DNA of 64,000 nt from Clostridiaceae bacterium (GTDB taxonomy: Bacteria; Bacillota; Clostridia; Peptostreptococcales; Tindalliaceae): NCBI GenBank assembly GCA_024635995.1, contig JAGXHW010000028.1, positions 22,804-86,803 on the forward strand, given 5' to 3'. Shown one piece after another: positions 1 through 9,111 of this stretch (position 1 is its first letter; the number at the start of each line of letters is the position of its first letter). The notes under the pieces are model-generated. The model had not been told where the DNA came from. It searched no databases and saw only the letters and a program-made list of their open reading frames with translations. The position numbers and the translations under genes are program-made.

Positions 1-135
1 ATGATTGATTTGCTTTGTTAATATCCCATTTTCTGCCTTTATCTTTCATTATCTACTTCTTTTCATTTGTATAATGATTTTTTAACGAAACACCCCTTGA
101 CAAAAGCCGAACGACCATTTAATGACTGAATTGTT

Positions 136-188
136 GGCTGGATTCAGCCTAAAGGCAGGCCTTCAGGCTGTTCTATGCCTGAAGGCCT
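136..188. repeat. two adjacent hairpins downstream of the ABC-F gene
   Basis: A 5-bp hairpin (GGCTG/CAGCC, 136-149) is followed by a perfect 12-bp inverted repeat (AGGCCTTCAGGC at 157-168, its complement at 177-188, 8-base loop). They lie just past the stop of the minus-strand ABC-F gene. No T-run follows on the minus strand, so this is at best an imperfect terminator or an mRNA 3'-end stabiliser. The remainder of 1-257 shows no gene. Confidence 0.5.
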
Positions 189-257
189 ATTTGTCCGATG
201 ACTACCACCGCTAAGACTCCTGTTTATCCGATGACAATTATTGTTTGAGAATCCTAT

Positions 258-2168
258 TTATAATTGGCTTTGTTGTTCAATGGTATCTGCTTTTTCCGTT
301 AGTTCTGTCCATCGTTCCAGCAGCCTGTCCATTTCTTTTTCCAGGGATTTCTTTTCTTTTCCGGCTTGTTCCAGGTAGTGAAAGTCACTGGCGTTGTTCG
401 CCATGGCGTTTTCCATTTCTGCAATTTTTTGTTCCAACTGTTGTATGTTCGTTTCAATGTGGTCAAATTCCTGTTGTTCTTTATAGGAAAATTTCAAAGG
501 CCGATCAGAGGCTTGCCGTTTTTGACCTTCCTGCGCCTGTTTTTTCGGTGGATCAGATTTACCAGCATCTTTCTCTGCCGCTACCCATTCTGAGCAGGAA
601 AGACCCGTTTCCTCCACTTTGCCTTTCCCTTTGAACACCAGCATCCGGTCAGCCAATCGGTCGAGGAGGTAGCGGTCATGGGAGGCAATGACCACCGTTC
701 CGGGAAAGTGGTCCAGGTAGTCTTCCAACACTGTCAGGGTGGTAATGTCCAGGTCGTTGGTGGGTTCATCCAGCAGTAGTAAATTAGGTTCTTCCATCAG
801 CCGTCTCAGCAGCAGGAGTCTTCGTTTTTCACCACCGGATAGAGAGCCCACAGTGGTCCACTGCTTTTCCGGTGAAAACAGAAACTGTTCAAGCATTTGT
901 GAGGCAGTGATCCGTTGATCTTTACTGAGGGTAACGACTTCACGCCCTTCCTGTATGTATTCCAGCACCTTCTGGCCACCATCCAGTTCAAGGTTTTCCT
1001 GACGGAAATAAGACAACCGCACTGTCTCACCCCGTTCAATGATGCCGCTGACAGGCTCCAGTTCACCGGCAATCAGTTTCAGCAATGTGCTTTTGCCGGT
1101 GCCATTGGGGCCAGCCAAGCCCACAATTTCACCAGGCTTTAGCAACAGGTCCAGTGACTTAATAAGGGGCTGGTCATCATAGGAAAAACTGACATTTTTC
1201 AATTCAATCACTTTTTTCCCCAGACGCCGTGTTAACACAGGTACTTCCAGCTCAGCTTTGGATGTTTTTTCAAGGGTTTCTTCCAGCTGTTCAAACCGTC
1301 CAATACGTGCTTTTTGTTTGGTTGTGCGTGCCCGTGCGCCTCTTTTCATCCATGCCAATTCCTGCCGGTACAGTGTTTGAAGACGTCGCTCCGTGGCAGC
1401 GTCCTTGGCCAGTATTTCTTCCTTTTCCACTAAATACTGTTGGTAACTGCCGCTATACTGGGTTAACTGGCCTGCTTCCAGTTCTACAATGGTGTTGGTA
1501 ACCCTGTCAAGAAAATACCGGTCATGGGTGACCATGACCAGGGCACCATTACGGTTTTTCAGGTAGTTTTCCAGCCACTCAATCATGTCCAGGTCCAGGT
1601 GGTTTGTTGGTTCGTCAAGGATCAGTACACTGGATGGCCTGATGAGAGCACCAGCCAGGGCTATGCGACGTCGTTGTCCTCCGGAGAGGGTTTCCACCAA
1701 TGCATGGTAGTCTTCAAGTCCCAGTTGATGTAACACTGTTTTTGCCTGGGTTTCCAAGTTCCATACCTGTTGGTCGTCCATCTTTTGTTGAAGTTTCACC
1801 ACTTCTGCCTGCAACACTTCATTTTCCGGATGCTTTTGCAGCCTGTCCATGGCCTGTTCATAGCTAAGCAACAGCCTGCACAAGGCATCGCCACCCTGAA
1901 GTGCGGCTTCCAACACCGTCATACCGGAAGGTATGGGCGGGTCCTGGTCTACCATGCTAACCACTACTGAAGGGTGGTGAATCGTGTCACCGGACTCAGG
2001 CTGAATTTCCCCGGCGATGATCCGCATCAGGGTGGTTTTGCCTGTACCATTGACGCCGATCAGGCCTACTTTTGTTTCGTCTGTGATATGAAGTGTCACA
2101 CCATCAAGCAGCCTATGAATGCCGTAATGATGGGTCACCTGTTGTAAGGTTATGAGGTTCATGTTCAT
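258..2168 (-). CDS. ABC-F family ATPase (Uup-like)
   Basis: This is a soluble, duplicated ABC ATPase of 636 residues without membrane segments. The first nucleotide-binding domain has Walker A GVNGTGKTT near residues 38-46 and signature LSGGQRRR near 160. The second has GPNGTGKST near 355 and LSGGEKRR near 445. A charged interdomain linker and a C-terminal coiled coil (about 560-636) match the Uup/YdiF type, which acts on the ribosome or on DNA and is not a transporter. The start overlaps the stop of glutamate racemase by 4 bases, so the two are translationally coupled. The exact subfamily cannot be fixed by eye, and resistance-type ABC-F proteins are not excluded. Confidence 0.93.
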   Translation of the reverse strand: MNMNLITLQQVTHHYGIHRLLDGVTLHITDETKVGLIGVNGTGKTTLMRIIAGEIQPESGDTIHHPSVVVSMVDQDPPIPSGMTVLEAALQGGDALCRLLLSYEQAMDRLQKHPENEVLQAEVVKLQQKMDDQQVWNLETQAKTVLHQLGLEDYHALVETLSGGQRRRIALAGALIRPSSVLILDEPTNHLDLDMIEWLENYLKNRNGALVMVTHDRYFLDRVTNTIVELEAGQLTQYSGSYQQYLVEKEEILAKDAATERRLQTLYRQELAWMKRGARARTTKQKARIGRFEQLEETLEKTSKAELEVPVLTRRLGKKVIELKNVSFSYDDQPLIKSLDLLLKPGEIVGLAGPNGTGKSTLLKLIAGELEPVSGIIERGETVRLSYFRQENLELDGGQKVLEYIQEGREVVTLSKDQRITASQMLEQFLFSPEKQWTTVGSLSGGEKRRLLLLRRLMEEPNLLLLDEPTNDLDITTLTVLEDYLDHFPGTVVIASHDRYLLDRLADRMLVFKGKGKVEETGLSCSEWVAAEKDAGKSDPPKKQAQEGQKRQASDRPLKFSYKEQQEFDHIETNIQQLEQKIAEMENAMANNASDFHYLEQAGKEKKSLEKEMDRLLERWTELTEKADTIEQQSQL

Positions 2169-3004
2169 TCCTCTTCCGTAAAAAACGTGATATGTTGCTG
2201 AATAAAGTCTTCTGTAATTCCTCTGAGAATCAATTGCTTCACCAGAATGTGTTGCATGTGTTCGATGGTCTCAGGCTTAAGTGAAGAAGATTTTAGGGTG
2301 ACACGGGTTTCTGCAGGGTTTCCTTCTTCCTGTAACAAACGCATTACCTGTCGCAGGGTTCCCTTGTTTCCATCGATGAGCTGCACGTTGTCGCCCATGA
2401 GTTGCTGCCACTTATGACGAATGAGTACATAATGGGTACACCCCAACACCAGTCGGTGTATTTCCTCGCATTCATAAGGGGCCACCAATGTCTTCAGCTT
2501 TTCATCCACCTCCGAAGCATCTGGCCCCTCTTTTTCAATGATTTCCACCAACCCCGGACAGGGTAGCAGCAGTACCCTGTTAGACCCCCGCCACTGCTCC
2601 ATCAGACTGGCAAATTTCTTTTCCCGCAACGTTAAGGGTGTGGCCGCTACCAGAATGGTGTTGCCTGCACTTCCCACCACCGCAGGTTTAAGGGCAGGTT
2701 CCATGCCCACCACAGGAATAGCGGTTTTTTTTCTGATAGTTTCCACCGCAGCACTGGTGGCTGTGTTGCAGGCAATCACCAGTAAACGAATGCCGGAAGT
2801 GACCAGTTGATCGGCCACTTCCAGCACTCTTTTTTCAAGGTCTTCCCTGCTTTTAATACCATAGGGGGCATAATGGGTATCTGCATAGTACAGGTAATGG
2901 TCATGGGGTCTTTCGACAATGAGGTCCGCCAGTACACTAAGCCCACCCAGTCCTGAATCGAAGATACCGATGGGCCTTTCACTGCCCTTTGTTACTCCTG
3001 CCAT
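2165..3004 (-). CDS. murI: glutamate racemase
   Basis: Interconverts L- and D-glutamate to supply D-Glu for peptidoglycan. The family pattern is complete: [13 protein letters not shown] at residues 12-24, the first catalytic cysteine in [11 protein letters not shown] (C79) and the second in LGCTHYVL (C189). The length of 279 residues is slightly above usual. GGAG lies about 11 bases before the ATG. The gene overlaps pgi upstream by 13 bases and the ABC-F gene downstream by 4, so the three form one minus-strand operon. Confidence 0.96.
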   Translation of the reverse strand: MAGVTKGSERPIGIFDSGLGGLSVLADLIVERPHDHYLYYADTHYAPYGIKSREDLEKRVLEVADQLVTSGIRLLVIACNTATSAAVETIRKKTAIPVVGMEPALKPAVVGSAGNTILVAATPLTLREKKFASLMEQWRGSNRVLLLPCPGLVEIIEKEGPDASEVDEKLKTLVAPYECEEIHRLVLGCTHYVLIRHKWQQLMGDNVQLIDGNKGTLRQVMRLLQEEGNPAETRVTLKSSSLKPETIEHMQHILVKQLILRGITEDFIQQHITFFTEEE

Positions 3005-4332
3005 CGACTTTCAAGCTCCTTTTTCAGCTTCTCATAACCCGGTTTGCCCAGCAAGGCAAACATGTTGGCTTTATAAGCCTCCACACCGGGTTGGTTAAAG
3101 GGGTTGACCCCCAGCAAATAACCGCTGATAGCACAGGATTTCATAAAAAAATAGAAGAGCTGCCCAGCCCAGTAGGGGCTTTTTTCAGGTATGGTGATTT
3201 GTAATACAGGCACACCTCCATCTGTGTGTGCCATGGACGTGCCCTCCATAGCCTTTTTATTGACCAAGGACAAGGGTTTACCTGCCAAATAACCCAGACC
3301 GTCGTCATCGCTGCCGGTGTCAGGCACCAGGATGTCTTTTACAGGTTTTTCTGTTCTTACCACTGTTTCAAAAAGGTTGCGCAGGCCTTCCTGCACGTAT
3401 TGTCCCATGGAGTGGAGGTCTGTGGTTAGTTGGAGGGAAGCTGGGAAAATACCCTTACCATCCTTTCCTTCACTTTCTCCAAAGAGCTGTTTCCACCATT
3501 CTGCCATGTAATGGTAGGACGGGTCATAGCTCACCATGATTTCGGTGGTTTTACCTTTTCTTGATAAGGCGTTTCGGTAAGCTGCATACTGGTAAGATGG
3601 ATTGTCGGTGATCACCGTTTCATTGTACAATGTCTGGGCATCCCGTGCACCCTGGAGCATACTTTCAATGTCAATGCCCGCCACCGCAATGGGCAACAGT
3701 CCCACAGGGGTAAGCACAGAGTAGCGTCCGCCAATGTCATCGGGAATCACAAAAGTTTGGTAGCCTTCACTGTCTGCCAGGGTTTTCAGTGCTCCTTTGG
3801 CAGCATCTGTTGTGACCACGATACGGTCCTTCGCTCCATCCCGACCGTATTTTTCTTCCATCAATGCTTTAACCATTCGAAAAGAAATGGCTGGTTCAGT
3901 GGTGGTGCCTGATTTGGAGATGACATTAACGGTTACTTCCTTGTCCTTCAGGTATTGCATCAGACCAAATAGATAATCGCTGTCCAGGTGGTGGCCTGCG
4001 TAGATGATTTCAGGGTTGCCTTTTGCGTTTGGTGTAAAGGGTGGTGTCAGCCATTCAATGGCGGCCCGTGCACCCAGGTACGATCCGCCAATACCAATGA
4101 CCAAAAAAACCTCTGATTGTTCCCGTAACTGTTGTGCCGTTATTTTTATTTTTTCAATTTCTTCAGGTTTCATGGTGGTGGGCCAGTCCAGCCAGCCCAG
4201 AAAATCATCGCCAGGTCCGTCCTGTTCTTGCAGCATGGCTTCAACGGCCTCCAACAATGCTTTCATTTCCTGCAATTCCCGTTCACTGATGGTTTCCCTG
4301 GCCAATGTTGTTTCCAGGTTTAGGCGTTGCAT
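2992..4332 (-). CDS. pgi: glucose-6-phosphate isomerase
   Basis: Interconverts glucose-6-phosphate and fructose-6-phosphate in glycolysis. Visible family features are [35 protein letters not shown], and the C-terminal region with [12 protein letters not shown]. At 446 residues it is of the short bacterial/clostridial type. The ATG at 4332 is preferred over a GTG nine bases upstream, because GGGG sits 8 bases before it. The 3' end runs 13 bases into murI. Confidence 0.96.
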   Translation of the reverse strand: MQRLNLETTLARETISERELQEMKALLEAVEAMLQEQDGPGDDFLGWLDWPTTMKPEEIEKIKITAQQLREQSEVFLVIGIGGSYLGARAAIEWLTPPFTPNAKGNPEIIYAGHHLDSDYLFGLMQYLKDKEVTVNVISKSGTTTEPAISFRMVKALMEEKYGRDGAKDRIVVTTDAAKGALKTLADSEGYQTFVIPDDIGGRYSVLTPVGLLPIAVAGIDIESMLQGARDAQTLYNETVITDNPSYQYAAYRNALSRKGKTTEIMVSYDPSYHYMAEWWKQLFGESEGKDGKGIFPASLQLTTDLHSMGQYVQEGLRNLFETVVRTEKPVKDILVPDTGSDDDGLGYLAGKPLSLVNKKAMEGTSMAHTDGGVPVLQITIPEKSPYWAGQLFYFFMKSCAISGYLLGVNPFNQPGVEAYKANMFALLGKPGYEKLKKELESRWQE

Positions 4333-4354
4333 TGATTTCACCCCTTAACATATT

Positions 4355-5245
4355 TTATTCTTCTATCCTGTTTTCCAGTGTGCCTATGCCTTCGATGGTG
4401 CAGGTGACTGTGTCTCCTGCCTTCAAATATTTTGGAGGGTTAAAACCCATCCCAACCCCTGCCGGGGTTCCCGTGGCAATCATGTCACCAGGTTTTAGTG
4501 TAAACCCTTTTGACAGATCGCTGATCACATAGGGCAGGTCAAAGATGAAGTTTTGCGTATTGGAAGATTGTCTGATTTCTCCGTTCACTGCACAACTCAG
4601 GTTTAGTTCTGGTGGATCATTAAACTTACTTCGGTGTACCAGTACGGGACCCATGGCCGTGAATGTATCCAGGCTTTTACCTCTCACCCATTGGGTGTGG
4701 CGGTGCTGGAGGTCTCTGGCAGTAACATCATTCATGATGGTATACCCAAATATATGATTAAATGCGTCTTCTGCTTTGATATTTGTGCCACCCTTGCCAA
4801 TGACAGCCACCAACTCCACTTCGTAATCGATGGTTTCTGTTACGCCTGCATGACGACTGATAATCGCACCTGGCCCTACAATTACATCGGCCATCTTGCC
4901 AAAATACACTGGTGCCGACGGCTCCTTCCGATCCTTTCCGAAGCTGTCTTTTAACTCTGTCGCATGGTCTGAATAATTCAAACCCAGGCAGATGACATTA
5001 CGAATTGGATGAGGAATGGGTGCCATTAGTTCAACATCTGCCAGGTACAATGTGTCTCTGCCCGGATTCTCCTGGGCATCACGCAGGGTTTCTAACATTG
5101 TCTCATCGTTATGCCTCACCAATTCCAGTAATGTGTCAGGGGCATTGTCTCCCAATGCAGCGGACAAAGGCAGTATTTCATGGCCGTCCCGCACCAAAAG
5201 TGCAGGTGTTTCTTTTCCCTCAATTTTAACTGTAATGAATTTCAT
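4355..5245 (-). CDS. fumarylacetoacetate hydrolase family protein
   Basis: A 296-residue protein of the FAH fold, with the C-terminal catalytic domain (about 75-290) carrying the usual acidic metal ligands (DYEVELVAVIG) and the ends IATGTPAGVGMGF and GDTVTCTIEGIGTLEN. The family includes acylpyruvases, oxaloacetate tautomerases/decarboxylases and sugar-acid dehydratases, so the substrate cannot be read from sequence. The ATG at 5245 is chosen because ACCTCC on the plus strand (GGAGGT) lies 6 bases upstream. An ATG 33 bases further up lacks a binding site. Confidence 0.9.
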   Translation of the reverse strand: MKFITVKIEGKETPALLVRDGHEILPLSAALGDNAPDTLLELVRHNDETMLETLRDAQENPGRDTLYLADVELMAPIPHPIRNVICLGLNYSDHATELKDSFGKDRKEPSAPVYFGKMADVIVGPGAIISRHAGVTETIDYEVELVAVIGKGGTNIKAEDAFNHIFGYTIMNDVTARDLQHRHTQWVRGKSLDTFTAMGPVLVHRSKFNDPPELNLSCAVNGEIRQSSNTQNFIFDLPYVISDLSKGFTLKPGDMIATGTPAGVGMGFNPPKYLKAGDTVTCTIEGIGTLENRIEE

Positions 5246-5303
5246 AAAAAACCTCCTTTTTTCCATCTTTATGTTCATATTTTTGATACACCATGGATTC
5301 TAT

Positions 5304-6671
5304 TTAATGAATACCCAAAATTAGGGTGGCAATTCTGAAATAAACGATCAGGGCCATGGCATCTACAATGGTGGTAATCAGAGGCCCTGCCATGATGGCG
5401 GGGTCCACCTTCAATTTTTTAGCTATGATGGGCATTAGTCCACCGAAAATCTTTGCCAACACCACTGTGATGGCCAGCGTAAAAGATACCGTAATGGCGA
5501 TGAGCCAGGATGTTTTAACCATGATCAACATTCTTGCCAGATTGACAACGGCCAGCATGACTCCCACCACAATACTGATGCGAAATTCTTTCCACAATAC
5601 TGTCAGATAGTCTCCCATCTCAATTTCACCAAGGGCGATGCCGCGGATCACCAGGGTGGATGACTGGTTCCCAGCATTACCGGCTGTGTCCATGAGCATA
5701 GGAATGGCGGCGGCCAGCACCACCACCGCCTGCAAAACATCCTCAAAGCGACTGATGATGCTGCCGGTGAAAGTGGCGGAAATCATCAGTATCAGCAGCC
5801 AGGGAAGTCTTTTTTTTGCCATGTTGAAAATGCCGGCATCAAGGTATTCTTCCTCCCCTGGCAGAAGGGCCGCCATTTTCTCAAAATCCTCTGTGTTTTC
5901 CTGTTCAATGACATCCACAATGTCATCGATGGTGATGATTCCCACCAAACGGCTTTCCTGGTCAACAACGGGTATTGTCATTAGGTCATATTTTTTAAAG
6001 AGATCTGCCACCTCTTCCTGGTCGTCCAAGGTGGTTGTATAAAGCAGGTCTTCATCCATGATGCTACCCACGGTCATTTCGGGTTCTGCCAGTACCAGTT
6101 TGCGAAGGGAAACGATTCCCTCCAGCTTTCTGGTTTCGTTTAAGACGTAGGAGGTATAGATGGTTTCCTTATCAACCCCTGTGTTTTTAATGTATTGCAG
6201 TGCCTCTGCCACCGTCATCTCCTTTTTTAGGTCGATGTATTCGATGGTCATCAGGCTGCCGGCTGAGTCTTCCGGATAGTTGAGAAACTGGTTAATCAGC
6301 TTTCGTTCCTCTTCAGTCACATTCAGTAGAATCCGTTTCACCACGTTGGCTGGCATTTCTTCCAGAAAGTCAATTTTATCGTCAAAGTTCAGTTCTTCCA
6401 CAATTTGTTTCAACTGATGTTCATGCAGGACGTTAACAATATTCTTTTGGTCACTTACTGACAAGTGTGAAAACACATCTGCTGCCAGGTCTTTTGGTAA
6501 AAGCCGGAACAGCAGGATGGTGTTTTGGGGTTCTTCCTCTTCCATTTCTTCTATGGCTTCCGCTATATCCACCGGTTTGGCTTCTGCCAGTAACTCCCTC
6601 AATCGGGTAAAACGTTTTTCCTCTAACAACTGAAGGATCTCATCAAAGAAAATTTTCATTTCTTCATTCAT
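5304..6671 (-). CDS. mgtE: magnesium transporter MgtE
   Basis: A 455-residue Mg2+ channel/transporter with the canonical order: acidic N domain of helical repeats (about 20-130), paired CBS domains (about 135-255, including GIVSLRKLVLA and GIITIDDIVDVIEQENTEDFEKMAAL), the linking plug helix, then five membrane helices (about 290-450) with the pore sequence IPMLMDTAGNAGNQSST. The CBS/N domains close the pore when cytosolic Mg2+ is high. The ATG is preceded by GAGGTG, and a structured leader lies just upstream. Confidence 0.95.
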   Translation of the reverse strand: MNEEMKIFFDEILQLLEEKRFTRLRELLAEAKPVDIAEAIEEMEEEEPQNTILLFRLLPKDLAADVFSHLSVSDQKNIVNVLHEHQLKQIVEELNFDDKIDFLEEMPANVVKRILLNVTEEERKLINQFLNYPEDSAGSLMTIEYIDLKKEMTVAEALQYIKNTGVDKETIYTSYVLNETRKLEGIVSLRKLVLAEPEMTVGSIMDEDLLYTTTLDDQEEVADLFKKYDLMTIPVVDQESRLVGIITIDDIVDVIEQENTEDFEKMAALLPGEEEYLDAGIFNMAKKRLPWLLILMISATFTGSIISRFEDVLQAVVVLAAAIPMLMDTAGNAGNQSSTLVIRGIALGEIEMGDYLTVLWKEFRISIVVGVMLAVVNLARMLIMVKTSWLIAITVSFTLAITVVLAKIFGGLMPIIAKKLKVDPAIMAGPLITTIVDAMALIVYFRIATLILGIH

Positions 6672-6693
6672 TTTTATGTCACCTCACCTATCT

Positions 6694-6735
6694 GTCAGGT
6701 AACACACCGCCTGGGAGGACGGGTGTCATCCTGAC
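6694..6735 (-). promoter_or_regulatory. nested hairpin in the mgtE leader
   Basis: Reading the minus strand before mgtE, GTCAGG (6735-6730) pairs with CCTGAC (6699-6694). Inside it ACACCCG (6726-6720) pairs with CGGTGT (6709-6704), so a two-part hairpin ends about 20 bases before the start codon. A short palindrome TCAGGACCTGA lies further upstream. mgtE genes are often controlled by Mg2+-sensing M-box leaders. I cannot match the M-box consensus here, so this is only a structured-leader call. Confidence 0.3.
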
Positions 6736-6813
6736 CGTATTCATTTTTACTGGATCTACTGTCTATATCAGGTCCTGAATCCATCCGTTTCCACCTCCCA
6801 AAGGAATGATTTT

Positions 6814-7923
6814 TTAGAAGTTGATTAAGTCTCGCCGCATGTTCACATTCAGCACCATCCCTATGGCAATGAAGTTCGTCAGCATAAAAGTGCCCCCGTG
6901 GCTTATAAAAGGAAGCGGCTTCCCTGTTACAGGAAAAAGACCAATGGTCATGCCAACATTGATAATGATATGAAAGGCCAGCATAAAGACGACACCTATG
7001 ACCAGGTACATGCCAAAATCGTCCCTGGCATTCATGGCGATACGAACGCATTTAAACAATAAGATAAAAAAGAGCCCCATCAAGACAGCGGTACCAATGA
7101 AACCCAATTCTTCCGCAATCACTGAGAAAATAAAATCCGTGTGTCTTTCCGGCAAAAATCCGTACTGGCTTTGGGTTCCCTTGTATAAGCCTTGTCCCCA
7201 CATCATGCCTGAACCGACCGCACGTTTTGACTGAATGATCTGGTACCCTGCGCCGGATGGGTCCATCTCAGGGTTTAAAAAAATGAGAATTCTTGTCTTT
7301 TGATAATCTTCCAGGAACTGCCAAAAGATGGGCAAGGCGACCAAACTCATGCCAAAACCTGCGAAAAGGTAACGGTATTGCAATCCGGCGATGTACAGAA
7401 TACCTATGGTAAACGCCGCAATGATGACAGTGGTTCCCAAGTCTGGCTGCATCATGATGAGGCCCATGGGCAACGCCATCAACAGGCCAATTTTAATCAA
7501 AACACCAGGACTGTCCAGGTAATCTCTGTGATCTTCCGCCACCCTGGCCAAAAAGATAATTAGCCCCAGTTTCACAAAGTCTGCAGGCTGAAACCCAAAC
7601 CCGCCGATGCGGATCCAACGGTTGGCGCCCCATTCTTCCGCCCCTGTACCGGCAAACAATACCAGGAGCAGCAGCAGGATGCTGACCCCGTAGATGGGCA
7701 GAGCCAACCTTCTGATTGTTTTATAATCGATGGCCACGGTGACCACCATGGCCACAATTCCCACAAGAATGGACCTTATTTGACTTTGTATAAATGTGCC
7801 TGCTCCCAGGCGGTGGTTCAGGGCAGCACTGGAGATGGCCACTAAGCCATAGGCACATAACAGCAACACAATAATGATGAGACCTATGTCTATTTTTCGA
7901 ACCAGCTTCATATCTGGCTTCAT
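6814..7923 (-). CDS. rodA: rod shape-determining protein RodA (SEDS glycosyltransferase)
   Basis: Polymerises lipid II glycan strands during cell elongation, together with a class B PBP. The 369-residue product has about ten hydrophobic segments and the SEDS signature near residue 245-270: FLPERHTDFIFSVIAEELGF. The C terminus has GKPLPFISHGGTFML. The sequence between the glycine-rich MMWGQGLYKGTQSQ and FLPERHTDF favours RodA over FtsW. The ATG at 7923 has AGGAG 8 bases upstream and replaces a longer frame starting at 7974. It is probably monocistronic or co-transcribed with mgtE. Confidence 0.92.
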   Translation of the reverse strand: MKPDMKLVRKIDIGLIIIVLLLCAYGLVAISSAALNHRLGAGTFIQSQIRSILVGIVAMVVTVAIDYKTIRRLALPIYGVSILLLLLVLFAGTGAEEWGANRWIRIGGFGFQPADFVKLGLIIFLARVAEDHRDYLDSPGVLIKIGLLMALPMGLIMMQPDLGTTVIIAAFTIGILYIAGLQYRYLFAGFGMSLVALPIFWQFLEDYQKTRILIFLNPEMDPSGAGYQIIQSKRAVGSGMMWGQGLYKGTQSQYGFLPERHTDFIFSVIAEELGFIGTAVLMGLFFILLFKCVRIAMNARDDFGMYLVIGVVFMLAFHIIINVGMTIGLFPVTGKPLPFISHGGTFMLTNFIAIGMVLNVNMRRDLINF

Positions 7924-8101
7924 GTTTTCAACTCCTGCGAAATAGAATGAACGATTTGGTGTACTTATCTGCATTTAGTGTAACGCAGTTTAGAGGCTTT
8001 TGCAATCGATAACCATAACGAATAAAACCGCCATTTTTTAAATGACGGTTTCTTATTAAAGACAAAAGGAATGGCTGGGTAGAACAGAGATGTCCTCTCT
8101 C

Positions 8102-9085
8102 TTACAACACAGTTTTAACAGAATTTGTCCACTTTCCACATCGATCGCCCCAACGGGCAACGATTTTTTTATCCAGACGGACTTCCACCACTTCGCAGTG
8201 GTTTGGACAATCTTCACATTCAAAGGTGCTGGGAACAAACTCCAGGTCTGCCGCTTCAAACCCTCTAAACTGGGTTTCCACCCGAGAATTCCAAATCTCA
8301 TCACGTGCTAAGATGGCAGAACCAAGAGCACCCATGATGTTATAGTGTTCCGGTATAATGATTTCGTGATTAATTTCCTTTTCAAAAGCAGCTTTGATCC
8401 CTTTGTTAGCAGCAACTCCACCCTGGAACACAAAGGGAGGTTCCAGTTTTTTGCCCCTGCCCAGGTTATTGATATAGTTTCGTACCAGTGCCTCACATAA
8501 TCCTTTGATAATTTCAGATTTGGAAAAACCAAATTGTTGCTTGGCAATCATGTCTGATTCTGCAAAAACAGTACATCTGCCTGCAATACGAACATCTCTG
8601 TCGGCTGCAAGCGCTTTGTCGCCAAAATCTTCAATGGGAATGCCCAGTCGTTCAGACTGGTGGTCCAGAAAAGAGCCTGTACCTGCTGCACAGACTGTGT
8701 TCATGGCAAAATCTGTGACCATCTGGTCATCCACCACGATAATTTTAGAATCCTGTCCACCAATTTCAAAAATGGTTTTGACATTTGGTACAAAATGAAT
8801 GGTGGCTGTTGCATGGGCAGTGATTTCGTTTTTAATCACATCAGCCCCTATCATAACTCCTACCAGCTGTCTGCCGCTGCCGGTCGTACCAACACCTTTG
8901 ATCATGCCATCGGCTGGAAATTCTGTTTTAAGCTTCTTGAGCCCTGATTTTACTGTTTCCAAAGGTTGCCCATTGGTACGAATGTACTGGCTTGAAATCA
9001 CATTAATTTCTTCATCCACCAGCACAATGTTTGTGCTGACAGATCCCACGTCTACTCCCAAATAAAGCTCTCGCAACGATTTCAT
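8102..9085 (-). CDS. acyl-CoA dehydratase activase (BadF/BadG/BcrA/BcrD, HgdC type)
   Basis: A 327-residue ASKHA-fold ATPase. The phosphate-binding segments are YLGVDVGSVSTNIVLVD (8-24), GVGTTGSGR and FEIGGQDSKII. The two cysteines that in HgdC bridge a [4Fe-4S] cluster across the dimer are present: C132 in NTVCAAGTG and C171 in AGRCTVFAESD. In known systems this protein injects a low-potential electron, driven by ATP, into a dehydratase or double-cubane partner. It carries a C-terminal tail with four more cysteines (C290, C293, C297, C316) not found in HgdC itself. AGGAGG abuts the ATG, so a TTG at 9076 (residue 4) may be the true start. It is the last gene of a three-gene operon. Confidence 0.9.
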   Translation of the reverse strand: MKSLRELYLGVDVGSVSTNIVLVDEEINVISSQYIRTNGQPLETVKSGLKKLKTEFPADGMIKGVGTTGSGRQLVGVMIGADVIKNEITAHATATIHFVPNVKTIFEIGGQDSKIIVVDDQMVTDFAMNTVCAAGTGSFLDHQSERLGIPIEDFGDKALAADRDVRIAGRCTVFAESDMIAKQQFGFSKSEIIKGLCEALVRNYINNLGRGKKLEPPFVFQGGVAANKGIKAAFEKEINHEIIIPEHYNIMGALGSAILARDEIWNSRVETQFRGFEAADLEFVPSTFECEDCPNHCEVVEVRLDKKIVARWGDRCGKWTNSVKTVL

Positions 9086-9111
9086 CCTCCTATAATCAAC
9101 AAATAATCTGC

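Noticed and set aside
366..593. Plus-strand frames across 245-2000
   Set aside because: Antisense shadows of the ABC-F gene, without RBS or family similarity.
6672..6813. M-box riboswitch call for the mgtE leader
   Set aside because: The conserved M-box core could not be found by eye; only a structured leader is claimed.
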